64,000 bases of DNA, taken from Porites lobata (taxonomy: Eukaryota; Cnidaria; Anthozoa; Scleractinia; Poritidae). The stretch is from NCBI GenBank assembly GCA_942486035.1, contig CALNXK010000151.1, positions 169,001 to 233,000 of the forward strand. Reading direction: 5' to 3'. Numbering within the stretch: the stretch's first letter is position 1; every line of letters begins with the position of its first letter. The notes under the pieces were generated by a model that saw only the letters and a list, made by a program, of their open reading frames with translations, did no database searches and had not been told where the DNA came from. Below are positions 1 to 13,059 of this stretch, piece by piece. A program made the position numbers and the translations under genes.

Positions 1-3000
1 ATTGAGCAATATGTTTTGCGTACTTTGATGTTTCTTCGGTTCAAAAAGTCAGCCTTTCCGTCCTCGAATATCCGTGAACGCCATTTTTTTAGTTCAGTAT
101 TGCCCAAGCAGCCTCGTTTTCTATCAAATACACCGCCGTTCAGCCTCGTTTCCTATCAAATATACCATCGAATCGATGGTATATTGCTGGCATCTTCCAT
201 ATATAGTAAGTGCCTGTCAGTTATGAAGAATTAGTCGGAGAATTGGACCCAGCCAGAAACTGCGAAATATTTTGAATGAATAATAAACAATGTTCAAATT
301 AAAAATGCGTAAGAATGCAGTTTTGTTAATTCCCGGCTAAACTCCGATTTAGTACCTGACCGTATGCTGAATCATTTAGGGTACTTTAACAGGGTTCCGC
401 CCTGAAGCTCCGGCCACCGGCGAAAATCGGCGATTTTATCATTACGGAAGCTACGTCTCGCACAGAAAGTAGTATTTACTTTGTATTTGTTTCCCAAAAC
501 TTTACTTGATGAAAACAAGCATATGGTATGAATTTGAGAAGCACATGTGGGTATATAAAAATGCCCTGCTCATGACTAAAAGTCTTGCGCTGGGCAATTC
601 AGATACACCGAAATGCAACTTTAAATTAAAATTACATGATAGAGTGGCTTGGATGTTCTAGCGAGGTTCGACTGCCTTTAGTCCATGCTAAAAGAGTGGG
701 TTGCGATCAACATTGTGTAACACAAGCCTCGTGGTTTCATTTAGGTTTCCTCGCCACTAGTTGTATAGAGTGGTAACATTTGAATATAAATAATAGATTT
801 AGCCAATGCAAAAGGCGAGGCTCCCGTTAATAAATGTATATTTTACTTCAAACAATTACCTTGTAACCACTGCAAAGAGATCCAGAGTCTGCGATCAGAT
901 GAAAACTAGTAACTTGTCAGCAGAACACTTCAAAAAACACGTTCCTCGATAGGTCGACACGTAAGTCCACAATATGGCCATATGATACTAGTCAGCGGAT
1001 ACCCTGTTTAGACAGCTGTCAATTGATCACAATATGGATGTGCAATTTCAGGTTGCAGTCTCCCACACAAGCTAGAAAGTGTGACATTTCACATTGGTTA
1101 CCCTGTGCTGCGTTTGGACGGACGGAAGTACAGTCAAGTGACTACCAAAATTTCTGGGATGGATAGATAATCAAAGTTTCTTAGCTATAGGGCTATGCTC
1201 GCGCGCGCGTGTGGCTTCACTAAAAAATAAAATATAGTTATTAAATTGACTCTTAATCCTGTTTTTTTCTCCCTCTCTCCTTCAGCTCGCATACCTTCGC
1301 TACCGTGTGGGCGCGTGAAAAGATACGGTGAGTGCGTTATGGGTCGTTTGGCGGCCTTCCACCACAAGAACAACCTCCCCTCGGTCCTAGCAAAAGTTGA
1401 ACCAGTGCTTCGCATAATCCTAGAGAGAAACATGATTCTGCGTGCCACCAAGTAGCAAGAGAAATGGCAGCGCAGAAAACCAACACCTACCTTGATTAAA
1501 ACCGCCACAGGCACCTAGGACAAGCTACACAAGAAGTCTTGGACAAAGTTTAATCGTAGTAGTAAAACATTAAAGAGATCTAGAATCACGTTTACGGCTA
1601 ATGGCAAACGTCAATTTGTACCACCTGACCATATCTTCCCTATTTGCCTATGGAAAGATTTTATGGATCGTTTTTAGAGAACAAAAATGATTGTGTTCTT
1701 TGAATGAGGTGTCCTCCGAAAAGGAGTCCAAAGGTGCGGTTTCACTGGAGTTAAAACTATTCTAAAAACCTAAGGGATATTTAAAACCTATTACAAATAC
1801 GGTCTCAGAGCAAATATAATTTAAACACAAATATTCCAACATTATGACAACATTCTCGTCAGTTCAGTGTTTAATTTGGGTAACGATCACGTGACAATTT
1901 TAACGCACCGTTTATATTTGGTAGCGAGTCAAGGTCCCTTTCTCTTTTCAATGTAGGACAGAATTTTCTTCATGACCAGTGCCTCCTCGCCATATGTCCT
2001 CTTGATCGTCTGTTGTTAATATTCTGACAGCTTCCACTGGATTTCTTTTTAGAGGCCTTGCAGTGCCGAAACTGTTTATGCTCTTTGTCCGTTATTATTT
2101 TTGCGAAAGGTTTTTTTTTAGAGAAGGAAAACAATGTTTTCGACAGGTTTAAGGTCGTTATGTGAAGTTGCTGGTTTGGTAAAGAATAATGGCAAACACA
2201 ATTCGGCCCTTATAGCTTATTAGGGAATCCAATACAGTCTTGGATTCTGGATTCCACGCCGTGAATTCCGGATTCTAGGTACTGGATTTTGGATTCTTTG
2301 TCACTGGAACTTGGATCGTAAAAGGGATTCCCGATTCCTTGAGCTGTATTCAGGATTTCGAATTCCGCTGCAAAAATTTGCCGAAATCCGGATTCCCTTT
2401 AATACTTGGAGCGACACATTACTAATTACACAAGAAATAGTTCCTTCTTCATGTGACGCAGTTTATAAGGAGAAGGAGTTACTTTTGACAGATAAGTCTG
2501 AACCCAATGGCCTAAACCGATGTGACAAATAGTAACCCTTTTTTTTTCTTTTCGATGTTGTACGTCACTTCCGCCTCTCTCTCCTAACAATTGTATTTGT
2601 ATTGCGACATTCTCCCTAACATTGTTCGTAATTAATTTTTTCAAAGAAAACTCAGTAACATTTGAAAACTTAAAGACGGTAGGTCTGGCCAGCCGAAAAA
2701 TCGTTTGAAAATTTTGAAATACACGTTGTAACAGCTTTAGTGGTCTTTGGACTTCTTTTTTCTGTATATTGATACACAGTTTTAAGTTCAATTCATTTTT
2801 CCTTACACTTATTTACTAACATTAAATTACAGCTTTTTTTGTTTCTAGTTTTAATCCTTTCTATTTAATTTATGTTAAAGTGGCCAAGTATATGTAAACC
2901 TTTCGGTTTCTTAGTAATGTACAAAAAATTCAAACAGTCACGTGAGCGTTGGAATAAAGTTGTCACGAAAACGAAGACTGTATTTATCAGCCGTCAAAAC

Positions 3001-4848
3001 ATTACCTTCAACAGGTTATCCACGCGGCCCTGTAGACGCAAAATTGTTTCGCCACTACGCTGTGTTTTGATCGTGAACGAGGTAAGATCAGTTAAGGTAC
3101 GATCACATTTCCTCGCATTTCTTTTGTACATTTTTAACATCATGGTAGATAAAACGACAGCCGCCAGTACCGACCGGGAAGTGGGGACAGCAACTCAAGA
3201 CAACATGTTTTTGATGAAGTCCGTGTTTGCAGGCTAAAGTGTGTAATTTTCCGATCCCTTGGCAAGTTTTGATTGAGTTATGGTTCGCCAAAATTTTTCA
3301 CGCACATCCAGAACGCTGAGTTCTAATACACGCGAACGATTTATAAACTCGCGGCGAATCTTAGTGTTAAATCAAGGTGTTAAGCATTTGTTTACGACAG
3401 TATCACAAATCTTGTTCGTATCACATGTTTTCCTATTATCTCACTGGTTCAGTCGTTTGTTGCAACCCAGTAAATTTAGAGGTCTTTTGTTCAGAAGAAC
3501 ATAATTTTTTTTATTTTTAAGTTTGAAATAGGCACTTCAAAAGTCTTGTTTGATATCAGATGTTATCAAGAACTGTGATCATTTGAAACAAAGAAACAAC
3601 CTTCGTGATTCACGACATGCAAATTAGGTGATAGCTATAAATATCGCGGTGACAAGAGCTGCTCGTGACTACCTACTAACAGACTTTTGTCGAAACGCTC
3701 TAGAGAACGAGGCATCTACACGTTAGTTTATTAGATGCAGATAAGTGACCTGGTGTACTTTAATCTAGTTAGTCCAAGTTTCTTTCTCAGGCACGTAAAC
3801 AAGCCACAACTGAAGCCAACCTGCGCGAATGTTAGCGACGCGAACGACTCCATACATCAGGTGATACCTCCTAAAAATGAAACCGGAAACAGGAAGTTTT
3901 AACTGCATTAAGGGTTTAATCACGTGTTGGTTATGAACGTCTGCATAGGACAACCTCGTTCCCAGGGTTCTCTCCTACACGGTCGTGCGTAAGAGGCTGT
4001 GGCTTGCAGGTAGTGACTAAATTGGTTTCCATTTTTCAGCAGATTCTCAAACAAAACATCTTTATCCGGCTTTATCTGGCCATTATTCCGAGGACTATGT
4101 TCATGAGGGCAAGTTGCCACTTTTATAAACATTGCTTCAGTCTGAACAAAATTCTTAAAGATATCTTTCCGGTCTAAGCGGGTATCGATATAGTCGGCTT
4201 TAGCTGTGTATTCTGATTCTATCCTCGTTACATTATTCCTTCGTCCACTGCACTGCCGTTCCTAACCTTGCGTCATTGCGTCATTTAGTATCGGGAATGA
4301 ACAAAGGATTTGGGGGTTTTGAAATTTCGGAATATTTTTTTAGTTAGGAAAATTTGCCAAGTATCGTTTTAGTGCCTTGCAGCGTTGTTTTTTTTTTTTG
4401 GAGGGGGCGGGGGGGGTGGGGTTTGGGTATTCAAAACAATCTGAACTACGCATGTAGGTACCAAGCGCGCATGCCGGCCGCATAGTTCTGCCTTGCAACC
4501 ATCGTGGTTATAGAGTATGGGCATGTTTTTTTTTTGGAGGTTAAATATATGTGGTCCAGGGATTTCTTGGAGTTTTGTTAGAAGCCCTAGGGATTTTTTA
4601 GGGTGAAGATTTCTGCCCCCTTTCGATCATCCCCATGTCGTTAACCCCGGAGTAACCCGACGGAGGTGATATGTCCCAAACCTCTGGCGCTGTCTGATTA
4701 GGTGCCCTTCCCTGGTTACGTCACCTAGGGCCCTTGATGAGCTTGTTAAAAAGAAACACACACGTACACACGTGTATCGTATGGTCTATTTTACTTCCGA
4801 TTGTAAATTTCAACATTACTTTTGATCCGACTTGCTTTTTCTCTTTAG
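1..4848. other. Gene-poor leader region, no assembled gene
   Basis: No reading frame here can be supported as a gene. Two exon-like stretches with good splice signals on the + strand are visible. One is 1286-1327, with a long pyrimidine tract then CAG before it and GTGAGT after it (42 bp, phase-neutral). The other is about 3018-3081, with CAACAG before and GTAAGA after. Either could be an upstream exon of the gene that begins coding at 4857, but I cannot link them by phase. The rest is AT-rich with a GGATTC-type dispersed repeat at about 2220-2405 and a G-rich homopolymer patch near 4400-4430. Confidence 0.4.
2220..2405 (+). repeat. GGATTC-rich dispersed repeat, copy 1
   Basis: The stretch is built from many near-copies of GGATTC/GGATTCC (for example TTGGATTCTGGATTCC) and ends close to a motif resembling TGGAGCGA. 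The same composition and the TGGAGCG end recur at 8150-8325, 10925-11170 and, as GGAATCC on the + strand, at 13060-13305. It is non-coding; the short open frame crossing it is a by-product of the repeat. Confidence 0.65.
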
Positions 4849-4856
4849 GTTGCATC

Positions 4857-5211
4857 ATGGATAGAGGAAAACGTTACTCGGTAAGAGATATACTTATGAT
4901 TTATGTACTCCCGCCTTTATTTCTTTTAGCTAGGCTCCATTCCTTCAGTTACATTTTCAAATCATTGGTAATACATATCTAGCCGATTTTTGAAAACGAA
5001 TCTTTTTTGCGCTCGATAAGCTCGAAAATCACGCTAGCAAAGGAAAAGGAACGGAAAATAGAAAAATCGACCAGAAAGAAAGGTGGAAAAGAGAAATGGT
5101 TGCACTTTAAGTCTTTATGTTGGCTACTTTACACTGGAAAAAATACTGCTTTGATTTGGCGGTAACGTATCCGGCTGTATATACTGTCCTGTGTCCACAC
5201 TTAATAATAGT

Positions 5212-5246
<35 letters not shown>

Positions 5247-8200
5247 CGATTTGGAGGTAGCACATCCACAAAGTGGTTCTTCGTCTACCCAATTCCTGAT
5301 CGAATTGGAATTTGAAAATGCTGGTTTTTGAGGAGAGGGGAAAACCTGAATACCCGGAGAAAAACCTCTCGGAACAAAGAAGAGAACCAACAACAAACTC
5401 AACCCACACATGGCTTCGACGCCGGGCCACATTGGTGGGAGGCAAGCGCTCTCACCACTACACCATCCCTTGCCCCCCCAAACTTTGAATTTTAATACTG
5501 TCGAATCTTCTGCGGGTGAGCGATAGTGAGACACCATGCTGTTCTTAACTTTATGAAGCGGAAAAATCCAATTTTGTTCTAAATTATTCTGGATGTAAGA
5601 TCAGCCTTGCCCGTGCACAGTTGGTTACGAGTTTGACGTCGGCTAAAATTTCAGTTTCACAGGTGAATGCTGGGTGAATGTATTGAATCAGCGGACGAAG
5701 TTAAGTTGCACGACGAAAAATTAAGCGTCAAGTATTTTATTTCGGATTTTTGTTTACCATAGTAATCTAATCAGGCTTCATACAAGTTCATTTGTGGCTG
5801 CCTTTTTATCAGGAACGTCTTCAAAATTCAACGCGAGCCGGTTCCCACTTTGAAACTCCTGGAATCCGGAATCCACGGCATGTAATCCAAGTGCTTTATT
5901 TAACTACCATCAAAGGAGAAACTGAACTAAGTAAATTAGACTGATACACCTAAGTTCCTATTCTAGTAAATATGAACATTTTGGTTTACATGTTTATTCA
6001 GGATAGTGACCCCAAAGCATACTCCACTGATCGAGAAGAAGAACCAGTGCATCCTGGGTAGGTTATTTTCGCCTTGTACCACACAATGCTATGACGCAGC
6101 CACTGTTCTTAGTTCGCATGTTTCGAATTCGTGCTTACGCAATCGAGGGAATTTTAGGTAGAGGTGTGCCGCCGAGGGCTTCAATACTTCACCATGTTTA
6201 AGACGAAAATAGTTAGCATAGTTAATTAGCCTTTTTAAGACAAAAGACCTCGTCTTTTAATTACTCTGATTCGTTTAGTTTTGCATACAGAATAAAGCAA
6301 TTTTTCAAACTATTATCATGGAATTAAATGTTGTGGAATAAAAAATGCTGATAACTGCAAAAGTAGACCACTCATCCCAAACCTTGACACTCTCTAAGGG
6401 CTTCCGGCCCAAAAAGGCAGGCTGTTCAATGCCCTGTTTGAGCCTCAACTGAGGTCCCGAAAACCATACTCTATTCAACGGCACATACCCGTTTAGGACA
6501 AATGAGGCCTGGGTAGGTTATTTTCGCCTTGTACCACACAATGCTATGACGCAGCCACTGTTCTTAGTTCGCATGTTTCGAATTCGTGCTTACGCAATCG
6601 AGGGAAGATTAGGTAGAGGTGTGCCGCTGAGGGCTTCAATACTTCACCATGTTTAAGACGAAAATAGTTAGCATACTTAATTAGCCTTTTTAAGACAAAA
6701 GACCTCGTCATTTAATGACTCTGATTCGTTTAGTTTTGCATACAGAATAAAGCAATTTTTCAAACTATTATCATGGAATTAAATGTTGTGGAATAAAAAA
6801 TGCTGATAACTGCAAAAGTAGACCACTCATCCCAAACCTTGACACTCTCTAAGGGCTTCCGGCCCAAAAAGGCAGGCTGTTCAATGCCCTGTTTGAGCCT
6901 CAACTGAGGTCCCGAAAACCATACTCTATTCAACGGCACATACCCGTTTAGGCCAAATGAGGGAGCCCCCCTCCGAAGATGTAACCTTCGCATGAGTGTG
7001 GGTTTTATACGTTGTTGTTACAATTAATAGTTGATAGTTGTTTTCTTCTTTTCTCTCATGTTGCTTTCACCTATTTTTGGAATTAAAGATTACAATTGGA
7101 TACGGCAGAGGACGAGGAATCTGAAAACTACCCCCAAGAAATGTTTCCTTTTGAAGTAAGTATTCAGTAATGAAAAGGAAGGCATTTCATTGAAAGACGC
7201 AATTTCTTTAAATAACATTCGGGACAATGTGTGTCCGAAGCTAGGTCACGATGAACAGTTTAACTCGACTGGGCATATCTTTATCACTGCATGGTAACTC
7301 CACTGATGAAGGGTCAGGATCCGACACGTTTGGAGTAAAACTCAAATTAAAACACGACCTTTTGTTCATTGTTTTTCTTCTTTTTGTTGAACATTCCCTT
7401 ACTATCTTTATTATTGTAATTCATGTCAGAGCTTCATTTTTTTATTTGTAGGAAGCATCGCAATGTACAGAGAACGGAAAGCCTCTACGAAAGTGTACTG
7501 AAGAAACACTTGAACCTCGTCTTGTAGTATAGTAAGTTGATCATTTATCCATCATTCATCTCCATCATAATTTCCTAGTCATTTTGCATAATTACGCAGA
7601 TGTTAACTAAAATCAGTAGAATTTTCAGAAGCAACAACAATGAGTGCTGACGCGCTTTAAGGTTTTCGCGGGAGGTTCCAAAAGCCCGTAAAGACTTCGA
7701 GTAATCAAACCTGCAATCACGAACCCACCTAAAGAACTTTACTGCGAGGTGCTCCGACGTCGACCTTTCTGTGCTGCACATGCAAAACTTCATTCGTACT
7801 GAAAAAACGAGCACCATCCTCAACCCTTTTATTCCTAGACCACGTTTGGAGAGCTTATTGATTATTTGGCACACTAACTTTGAAATCTGTAGAGGAAATC
7901 CTCTAATTTTACCATACAAATAAAACCTCTTTGTCAGAATTTGTGCACAGCAATATTTATTTGTTGCGATTTTATTGGTCTCTTTTGGGAAGTTTTTCTT
8001 CGGCCACTATTTATATTAGGGGTTAACGATCTTGTATACCTCAAAGTGATACTAAAAATGCGTATTTCTGCTTCCAATCTTAGCCCCCAGCCTGTAATTT
8101 ATATGTCCCCCTTCTTCTAATACGCCCGTTATAAGTCTCGCATCATTTAAGATAATCCAAAATTGGATTCTGGATTCCGCGCCGATGGTTTTCGTATTCC

Positions 8201-11200
8201 AGGTGTACTGTATTCCGGATTCCTTGAGCTGAATTATGGATTCCAAAGCTTAAGATTCCAGATCCACTCACAACAATTTCCCGGATTCTGACATCTGGAT
8301 CACCCTACATGGAGCGAGATCACTGAGGGTTCACTTGGAACATCATAGAAGCAAATATGTTTTAATAAAGAAGAGTGAAAATAATAGGCACACCCTATAA
8401 CTGCATTCTTACGCGTACGTTTAGTTTTTTACACCCTTAAACAGTTTTGTTTCAGTCACATTTCAGTTTTAATTCTAAACTTTGTACTCGTTCAGGCTCC
8501 TGATTCATTTTGTGAATAATCTAAACTTGACAGTTTACCACCAAAAGTACCAATTAAGGTAGCGAGTGCTTCTTATAAATCCTACTCCGGAAGCAACAGC
8601 GTTTTTGAGCAAAGGGCGTCAACTGGAAGCCTGGACTTTTTGCATCATTGAGAAGTGGTTTGGTTGAAACTCTCGGGTAAATCGTCTTTATGAGAGAAAC
8701 GAAAGTTATCAATACAAATTTGTTGGCGTCAAGGCCTAAAAAAAAACGGAAGGAGGCCTCACTTCCGGTTGAAGTGTGTCAACCGGAAGCTCCCTAATGT
8801 GGGATCAGTGACTTTACCCAATTTTCTTGAAATAACTCGCGGTTGTTCTTTTGCAGTGGAAGGCGAAGTGCCTGGTCAAGAGGGAGCGGTAACAAACCCA
8901 GCCAAGCTGAGAGACAAGTAAGCGTTTTCATTTTTTAGCCTTTTTTACGCCAGCCAGCATCTACTTTGAAACCCCTGGAATCTGAAATCTACGGCATGCA
9001 ATCCAAGTGCTTTATTTACCTACCATCAAAGAAACTAAACTAAGTAAATTAGACTGATACACCTAAGTTCCAGTTTTAGTAAATATGAACATTTTCGCTC
9101 ACATGTTTATTCAGGATGATGACCCCAAAGCGTTCTCCACTGATCGAGAAGAAGAGCCGGTGCATCCTGGGTAGGTTATTTTCGCCTTGTACCACACGAT
9201 ACTAGTATTGCAACCTCTTCTTAGTGCGGCGTGTTTCGAATTCCTGCTTTCGCCGGTTGGCAGAAGTCGGTGCAGTGTAGCCTCCTCAAGGGGGAGGAAG
9301 GGTGGGGGGGAGCTGGCAATCAAGGGACGTTTAAGTAGAGGTGTACCGCCTAGGTGCTTTAAGCCTTCACCCCGTTTTAAAAGACAAAAATAGTATGTTT
9401 CACAAGCCTATTTAAGACAAAAGACCTCGTCATTTAGAGACTCTGATTCATTTCGTTTTGGATACAGAATTGAGTAACTTTTTATACTATTATCATGGAA
9501 TTAGATATTTTGGAACAAAAAAAATTGTGGTTAGTACCATGAATGTAGACTACTCATCTCAAACCTTGACACTCTTTGAAGGGCTCTCGGCCCAAAAAGG
9601 CAGGCTGTTCAATGCCCTGTTTTTTTGAGCCTCAAGGTCCTGAAAACCATACTCTATTCAGCGGCAGATACCCGCTTATAGAAAATAAGGGAGTGCCCCC
9701 CCCCCTCCCCCCACCCCCAAGATGTAACCTTGGCATGAGTGTGGGTTTTATCCGTTGTTGTTACAATTGATCATTAACAGTTAATTTCTTCTTTGCTCTT
9801 ATTTTGATTTCGTTTATTTTGGGGTTTAAAGATTACAATCGGATGATACGGCAGAGGAAGAGGAATCTGAAAACTACCCACAAGAACCGTTTCCTTTCGA
9901 TGTAGGTATTCAGTTATGAAAAAGAAGGAATTTCGAAGAATGAAGCAATCCCTTTAAATAGCATTCGGGACAATATATTTTAAATGAGAAATGTCTTTAT
10001 GTGTATGTCCGAAGCTAAGTGTCACGATGAACAATTTAACTTGAAAGATTCGTTAATCTTTATTATTGTCATTTGAAAATGTCAAATTCATCTCAATTGG
10101 CAGTTGTCTTTAAAATTAAAAGCAAAACTCATACTTATTTACTAGATATGACAAATCAATTCAGGTCCCTCAGAGCTTGATTTTTTTTCTAGGAAACATC
10201 GCAGTTTACAGACAACGGAAAGCCCCTGCATCAGTGCACTGAAGAAACACTTGAACCTCGTCTTGTGGTATAGTAAGTTGATCATTTATCCATCGTTCAT
10301 CTCCACCATAATCTCTTAGTCATTTTGCGTAACTACTCAGTTGTTACACTAAAATCAGTAAAATTTTCAGAAGCAACAACAGTGAATGCTGACACGGTTT
10401 TCGGAGGTTCCAAAAGCCCGTTAAGACCTGGAGTAACTGTTCTACAATCATGAGCCCCCCCCGCCCCCTCCCCCACCGCCTTAAGAACTTTACTGCGAGG
10501 TAATCGAACGCCGACGTTCTGTTCTTCGCAAAACACATTCCTACTAAATAAACGACTACCGTCCTTAACCCTTTCAATCGTAGACCACGTTTGGGAGACA
10601 TTATTTGTCACGCTATCCTTGAAATTTGTGGGGGAAATCCTGTGATTTTACCATACAATGAGACCTCTTTTTCAGAATTTTTGCACAGTAATATTTCTTT
10701 CTTATGATTTTATTAAAAGAAGATTGGTCTCCTTTGGGAAGTTTTTCTTTGGCAACTACTTAAGTTAATCAATCAATCAATCAATCAATCAATCAAGGGG
10801 TTAACGATCTTTTTTGTAGACCTCGAAGTGATACTACAAATGCTTATTTCTGCTTCCAATCATTGCCCCCTCTCCTCAATTTATAAGTCCCCCTTCTTCT
10901 AACACGCTCGTTTTAAGTGTCGCATTATTTAAGATAATCCAAAACAGTCTCGGATTCTGGATTCCACGCTGTGGATTCTGGATTCTATGTAGAGGATTCC
11001 GGATTCTTTTCCAGTGGAACTAGGATTCGGAATTCCAATCCTTTGCAGGAATCAGGACTTCTTGAGCTGACTTACGGACTCCAAGGCTTAAGATTCCAGA
11101 TTCCACTGGCAAAAATTTCCCGGATTCTGAGATCTGGATCACCCTACATGGAGCGAGATCACTGAGGGTTCACTCGGAACATTATGGAAGCAAATACGTT

Positions 11201-12724
11201 GCAATAAAGAAGAGTGAAAGTAATACGCACACCCTATAGCTGCATTCTTACGCGTACGTTAAGTCTTTTAAAACCTTAAACAGTTTTGTTTCAGTCACAT
11301 TTCAGTTTTAATTCTAAAAAATGTACTCGTTCAGGAGCCTATAGGCTCCTGAGAACTGACTGATTTTGCGAATAACCAAAACTTGTCATTTCACCCACCA
11401 AAAGTGCAACTTTAGTAAACCTCAGTAGATCTTACAAGGCCCAGTCCAGAAGTAGTCAGAAGCGTTATATAATATGGTATCAGTGACGTAGCCTGTTCCA
11501 GGCGTTCAGATAGTAGGGGGCAAGTTACGCGGAAGAAAAGAGGGGAAGAACGAGGGGAGAGTGGGGCGAGAGCCCTCCCTTTTCTCTCTCTAGTCTTTCC
11601 CGTTTTTTTTTTCCTCGTCAATTTTCCGACCGCGCTCTACAATCTTAACGGTTTTAATGACGTTACCCCATTTTCTTGAAATAACTCGCGATTTGTACTT
11701 TTGTAGCGGGGCACGAAGTGCCTGGTCAAGAGGGAGCGGTAGCAAACCCAGCCAAGCTCGAGACAAGTAAGCGTTTTCATTTCTTGGCATTTTTTACATC
11801 CCTATACCAGCCTGTTCCATTCGTGTTCGTGTTTTCTGGTAACAAAATTAAAGTTGGAGGTGACAGATGGTAAAGACGTTAAACAACCTGTTTACGGCAA
11901 ACGGCATATATAATCAGGTCACCATCTTACTTTTGACAATCAGTGTATACGGTTTTCGACGAGTGCTTTAACCGGACTGCGCGCAAGCTCTCCTTTTTGA
12001 CTGGCGAGGGAAGCGAGCCGCAAGAGAACGCGCAGATATCCCCCAATTCACAGATGAAAAGCTTTTTTAGACCTAAACGAAAACTTGAGGGAGAGCTCTT
12101 TGTTGCTTAATTTTTGTTGGATACATACGTTAGTAATTATAGTATGAGCATATCTAATGTCAGTTACCGTTCTCCCTCTTGTCGTAAACCTGATAATTAC
12201 GCTATGTTCACCCTATACCGGATAGCTTTTTGTGACGCCATCAAAAGGTATCCGGTATAGTATGAACACCTATCCGATATGTGACTCTCCGCTTTAGAGA
12301 TCAATCAGAGCGGTGCAGCTTCGATTTGTCACAGAAATCGCGCCAACAAAACCATTTTTGCGTGTGAACAGAAGCCCTATCCAGTTACTTTTCTTTGGGG
12401 CGCAAAAGCTATGCGATATAGAGTGAACATAGCTTTGACCTGCCCAATGCCGTTTTCTGACGTCACTGTTTTTAAGACAGGACTCAAGGGCCTCCTTACA
12501 AACTTTAGATCGATCAAGTGAATTGTAGTTTTTCATGATAGGCTATTGTTTAGGAACAATACTCGCAGTATATTCTAAATAAAGCGTTAGCAAATAATCG
12601 AGACTAATGTCTTTTTATTTTCATCTGCCATTTTGTTTTCTTTAAGGTGGATGACGGAACTTTCAGACAGGCAGACAGTTTATTTGTCTTGACATTTCTG
12701 CTGTTTATCTTCCTACGGAATTAA
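4857..12724 (+). CDS. Small acidic protein with C-terminal membrane anchor; internally duplicated exon cassette (gene X1, family unknown)
   Basis: I do not recognise this family. The proposed exons are 4849-4880 (ATG at 4857, MDRGKRYS), A 6002-6057, B 7089-7155, C 7452-7531, D 8857-8917, then a second cassette A' 9115-9170, B' 9832-9901, C' 10193-10272, D' 11707-11766, and a last exon 12647-12724. All have AG/GT borders and the phases run 0-2, 2-0, 0-2, 2-0, 0-stop. Exons A to D joined directly to the last exon give 121 aa: an acidic, probably disordered N-terminal part (STDREEEPVHPG, AEDEESENYPQE, KCTEETLEPRLVV), a basic/serine stretch (RRSAWSRGSG) and a hydrophobic end SLFVLTFLLFIFLRN, as expected for a tail-anchored membrane protein. 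D' is 1 nt shorter than D (GCTCGAG for GCTGAGAG). Including the second cassette therefore shifts frame, loses the anchor and stops early in the last exon; unspliced D' stops at 11768-11770. High conservation of coding positions between cassettes supports real exons. The start may lie further upstream, because the frame is open to the acceptor. Confidence 0.55.
6055..6962 (+). repeat. 455-bp direct tandem duplication in intron A-B
   Basis: Sequence from the exon A donor (GGGTAGGTTATTTTCGCC) at 6056 recurs at 6511 and the two copies run side by side to about 6962 with only a handful of differences. The junction at about 6505-6512 recreates CCTGGGTAGG, that is, the last bases of exon A plus its splice donor. 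Only one copy of this stretch exists in unit 2 (9171-9700), so it arose after or independently of the larger duplication. Confidence 0.9.
8150..8325 (+). repeat. GGATTC-rich dispersed repeat, copy 2
   Basis: Repeated GGATTC units followed by CATGGAGCGAGATCACTGAG. It lies in the C-D intron of unit 1 and is matched by the copy at 10925-11170 in unit 2, so it was present before the segmental duplication. Confidence 0.65.
10766..10796. repeat. (AATC)n microsatellite
   Basis: About eight units of AATC/TCAA, in the C'-D' intron. It is absent at the matching position of unit 1 near 8010. Confidence 0.9.
10925..11170 (+). repeat. GGATTC-rich dispersed repeat, copy 3
   Basis: Same family and same position in the cassette as 8150-8325, again ending in CATGGAGCGAGATCACTGAG. 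It is somewhat longer than copy 2, with additional GGATTC units. Confidence 0.65.
12201..12433. mobile_element. Short inverted-repeat element (MITE), TIR GCTATGTTCAC
   Basis: The left end GCTATGTTCACCCTAT (12201-12216) is mirrored by ATAGAGTGAACATAGC (12418-12433). The 233-bp interior is non-coding. A partial relative starts at 34408 (GCTATGTTCACTCTA). I see no clear target-site duplication. It lies between exon D' and the proposed last exon of gene X1. Confidence 0.7.
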
Positions 12725-13059
12725 GCCGCCGCTTATCTGGCCTGAGACTTGATTATTTTCCCTGAATTCCACTGGCTTTAATATATGAACTGGTAAAAGA
12801 AATAACGTACGTTTGGGACAGGTTGGAACAAACCCTATCTTCAGATAACCAACTTCTTCATTTTCTTTTATTGGAGTGAACCAAACTTTTACGTGACTTA
12901 AAGTGAATTATCATTTCTAATTTCTAATGCATATTCGTGTAACTGGATTTACTAGTTACTTCTATTGTTTTTCAAATAATGTGTAAGTGTCTTTTTCTTT
13001 CGAGAGTTAATAATACAGACCAAAGGAGTTAAAAAATTTTTCACCGTAAGGTATAAATA

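Larger units (their letters stand above)
5840..8950 (+). repeat. Tandem segmental duplication, unit 1 (exons A-D)
   Basis: From the stretch beginning CTTTGAAACTCCTGGAATC to the donor of exon D, this unit is closely similar to 8951-11800 along exons and introns. Exon spacing is B 2743, C 2741 and D 2850 bp between units. Exon A spacing is 3113 bp because unit 1 carries an extra 455-bp duplication in the A-B intron. Exons diverge mostly by substitutions and by insertion of one codon in B' (a GAT). Confidence 0.85.
8951..11800 (+). repeat. Tandem segmental duplication, unit 2 (exons A'-D')
   Basis: Second copy of the four-exon cassette. A' (56 bp), B' (70 bp) and C' (80 bp) keep frame and splice sites and give DDDPKAFSTDREEEPVHPG, AEEEESENYPQEPFPFD and CTEETLEPRLVVY, close to unit 1. 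D' (60 bp instead of 61) has lost one base near its 3' end, which changes the exit phase from 0 to 2. Introns are also alignable, including the GGATTC repeat and a short (AATC)n tract found only in this unit at 10766-10796. Confidence 0.85.

Noticed and set aside
5107..5537. Two long - strand frames with Leu or Ile runs
   Set aside because: The runs come from the (AAT)n tract at 5213-5244 and there is no other coding signal.
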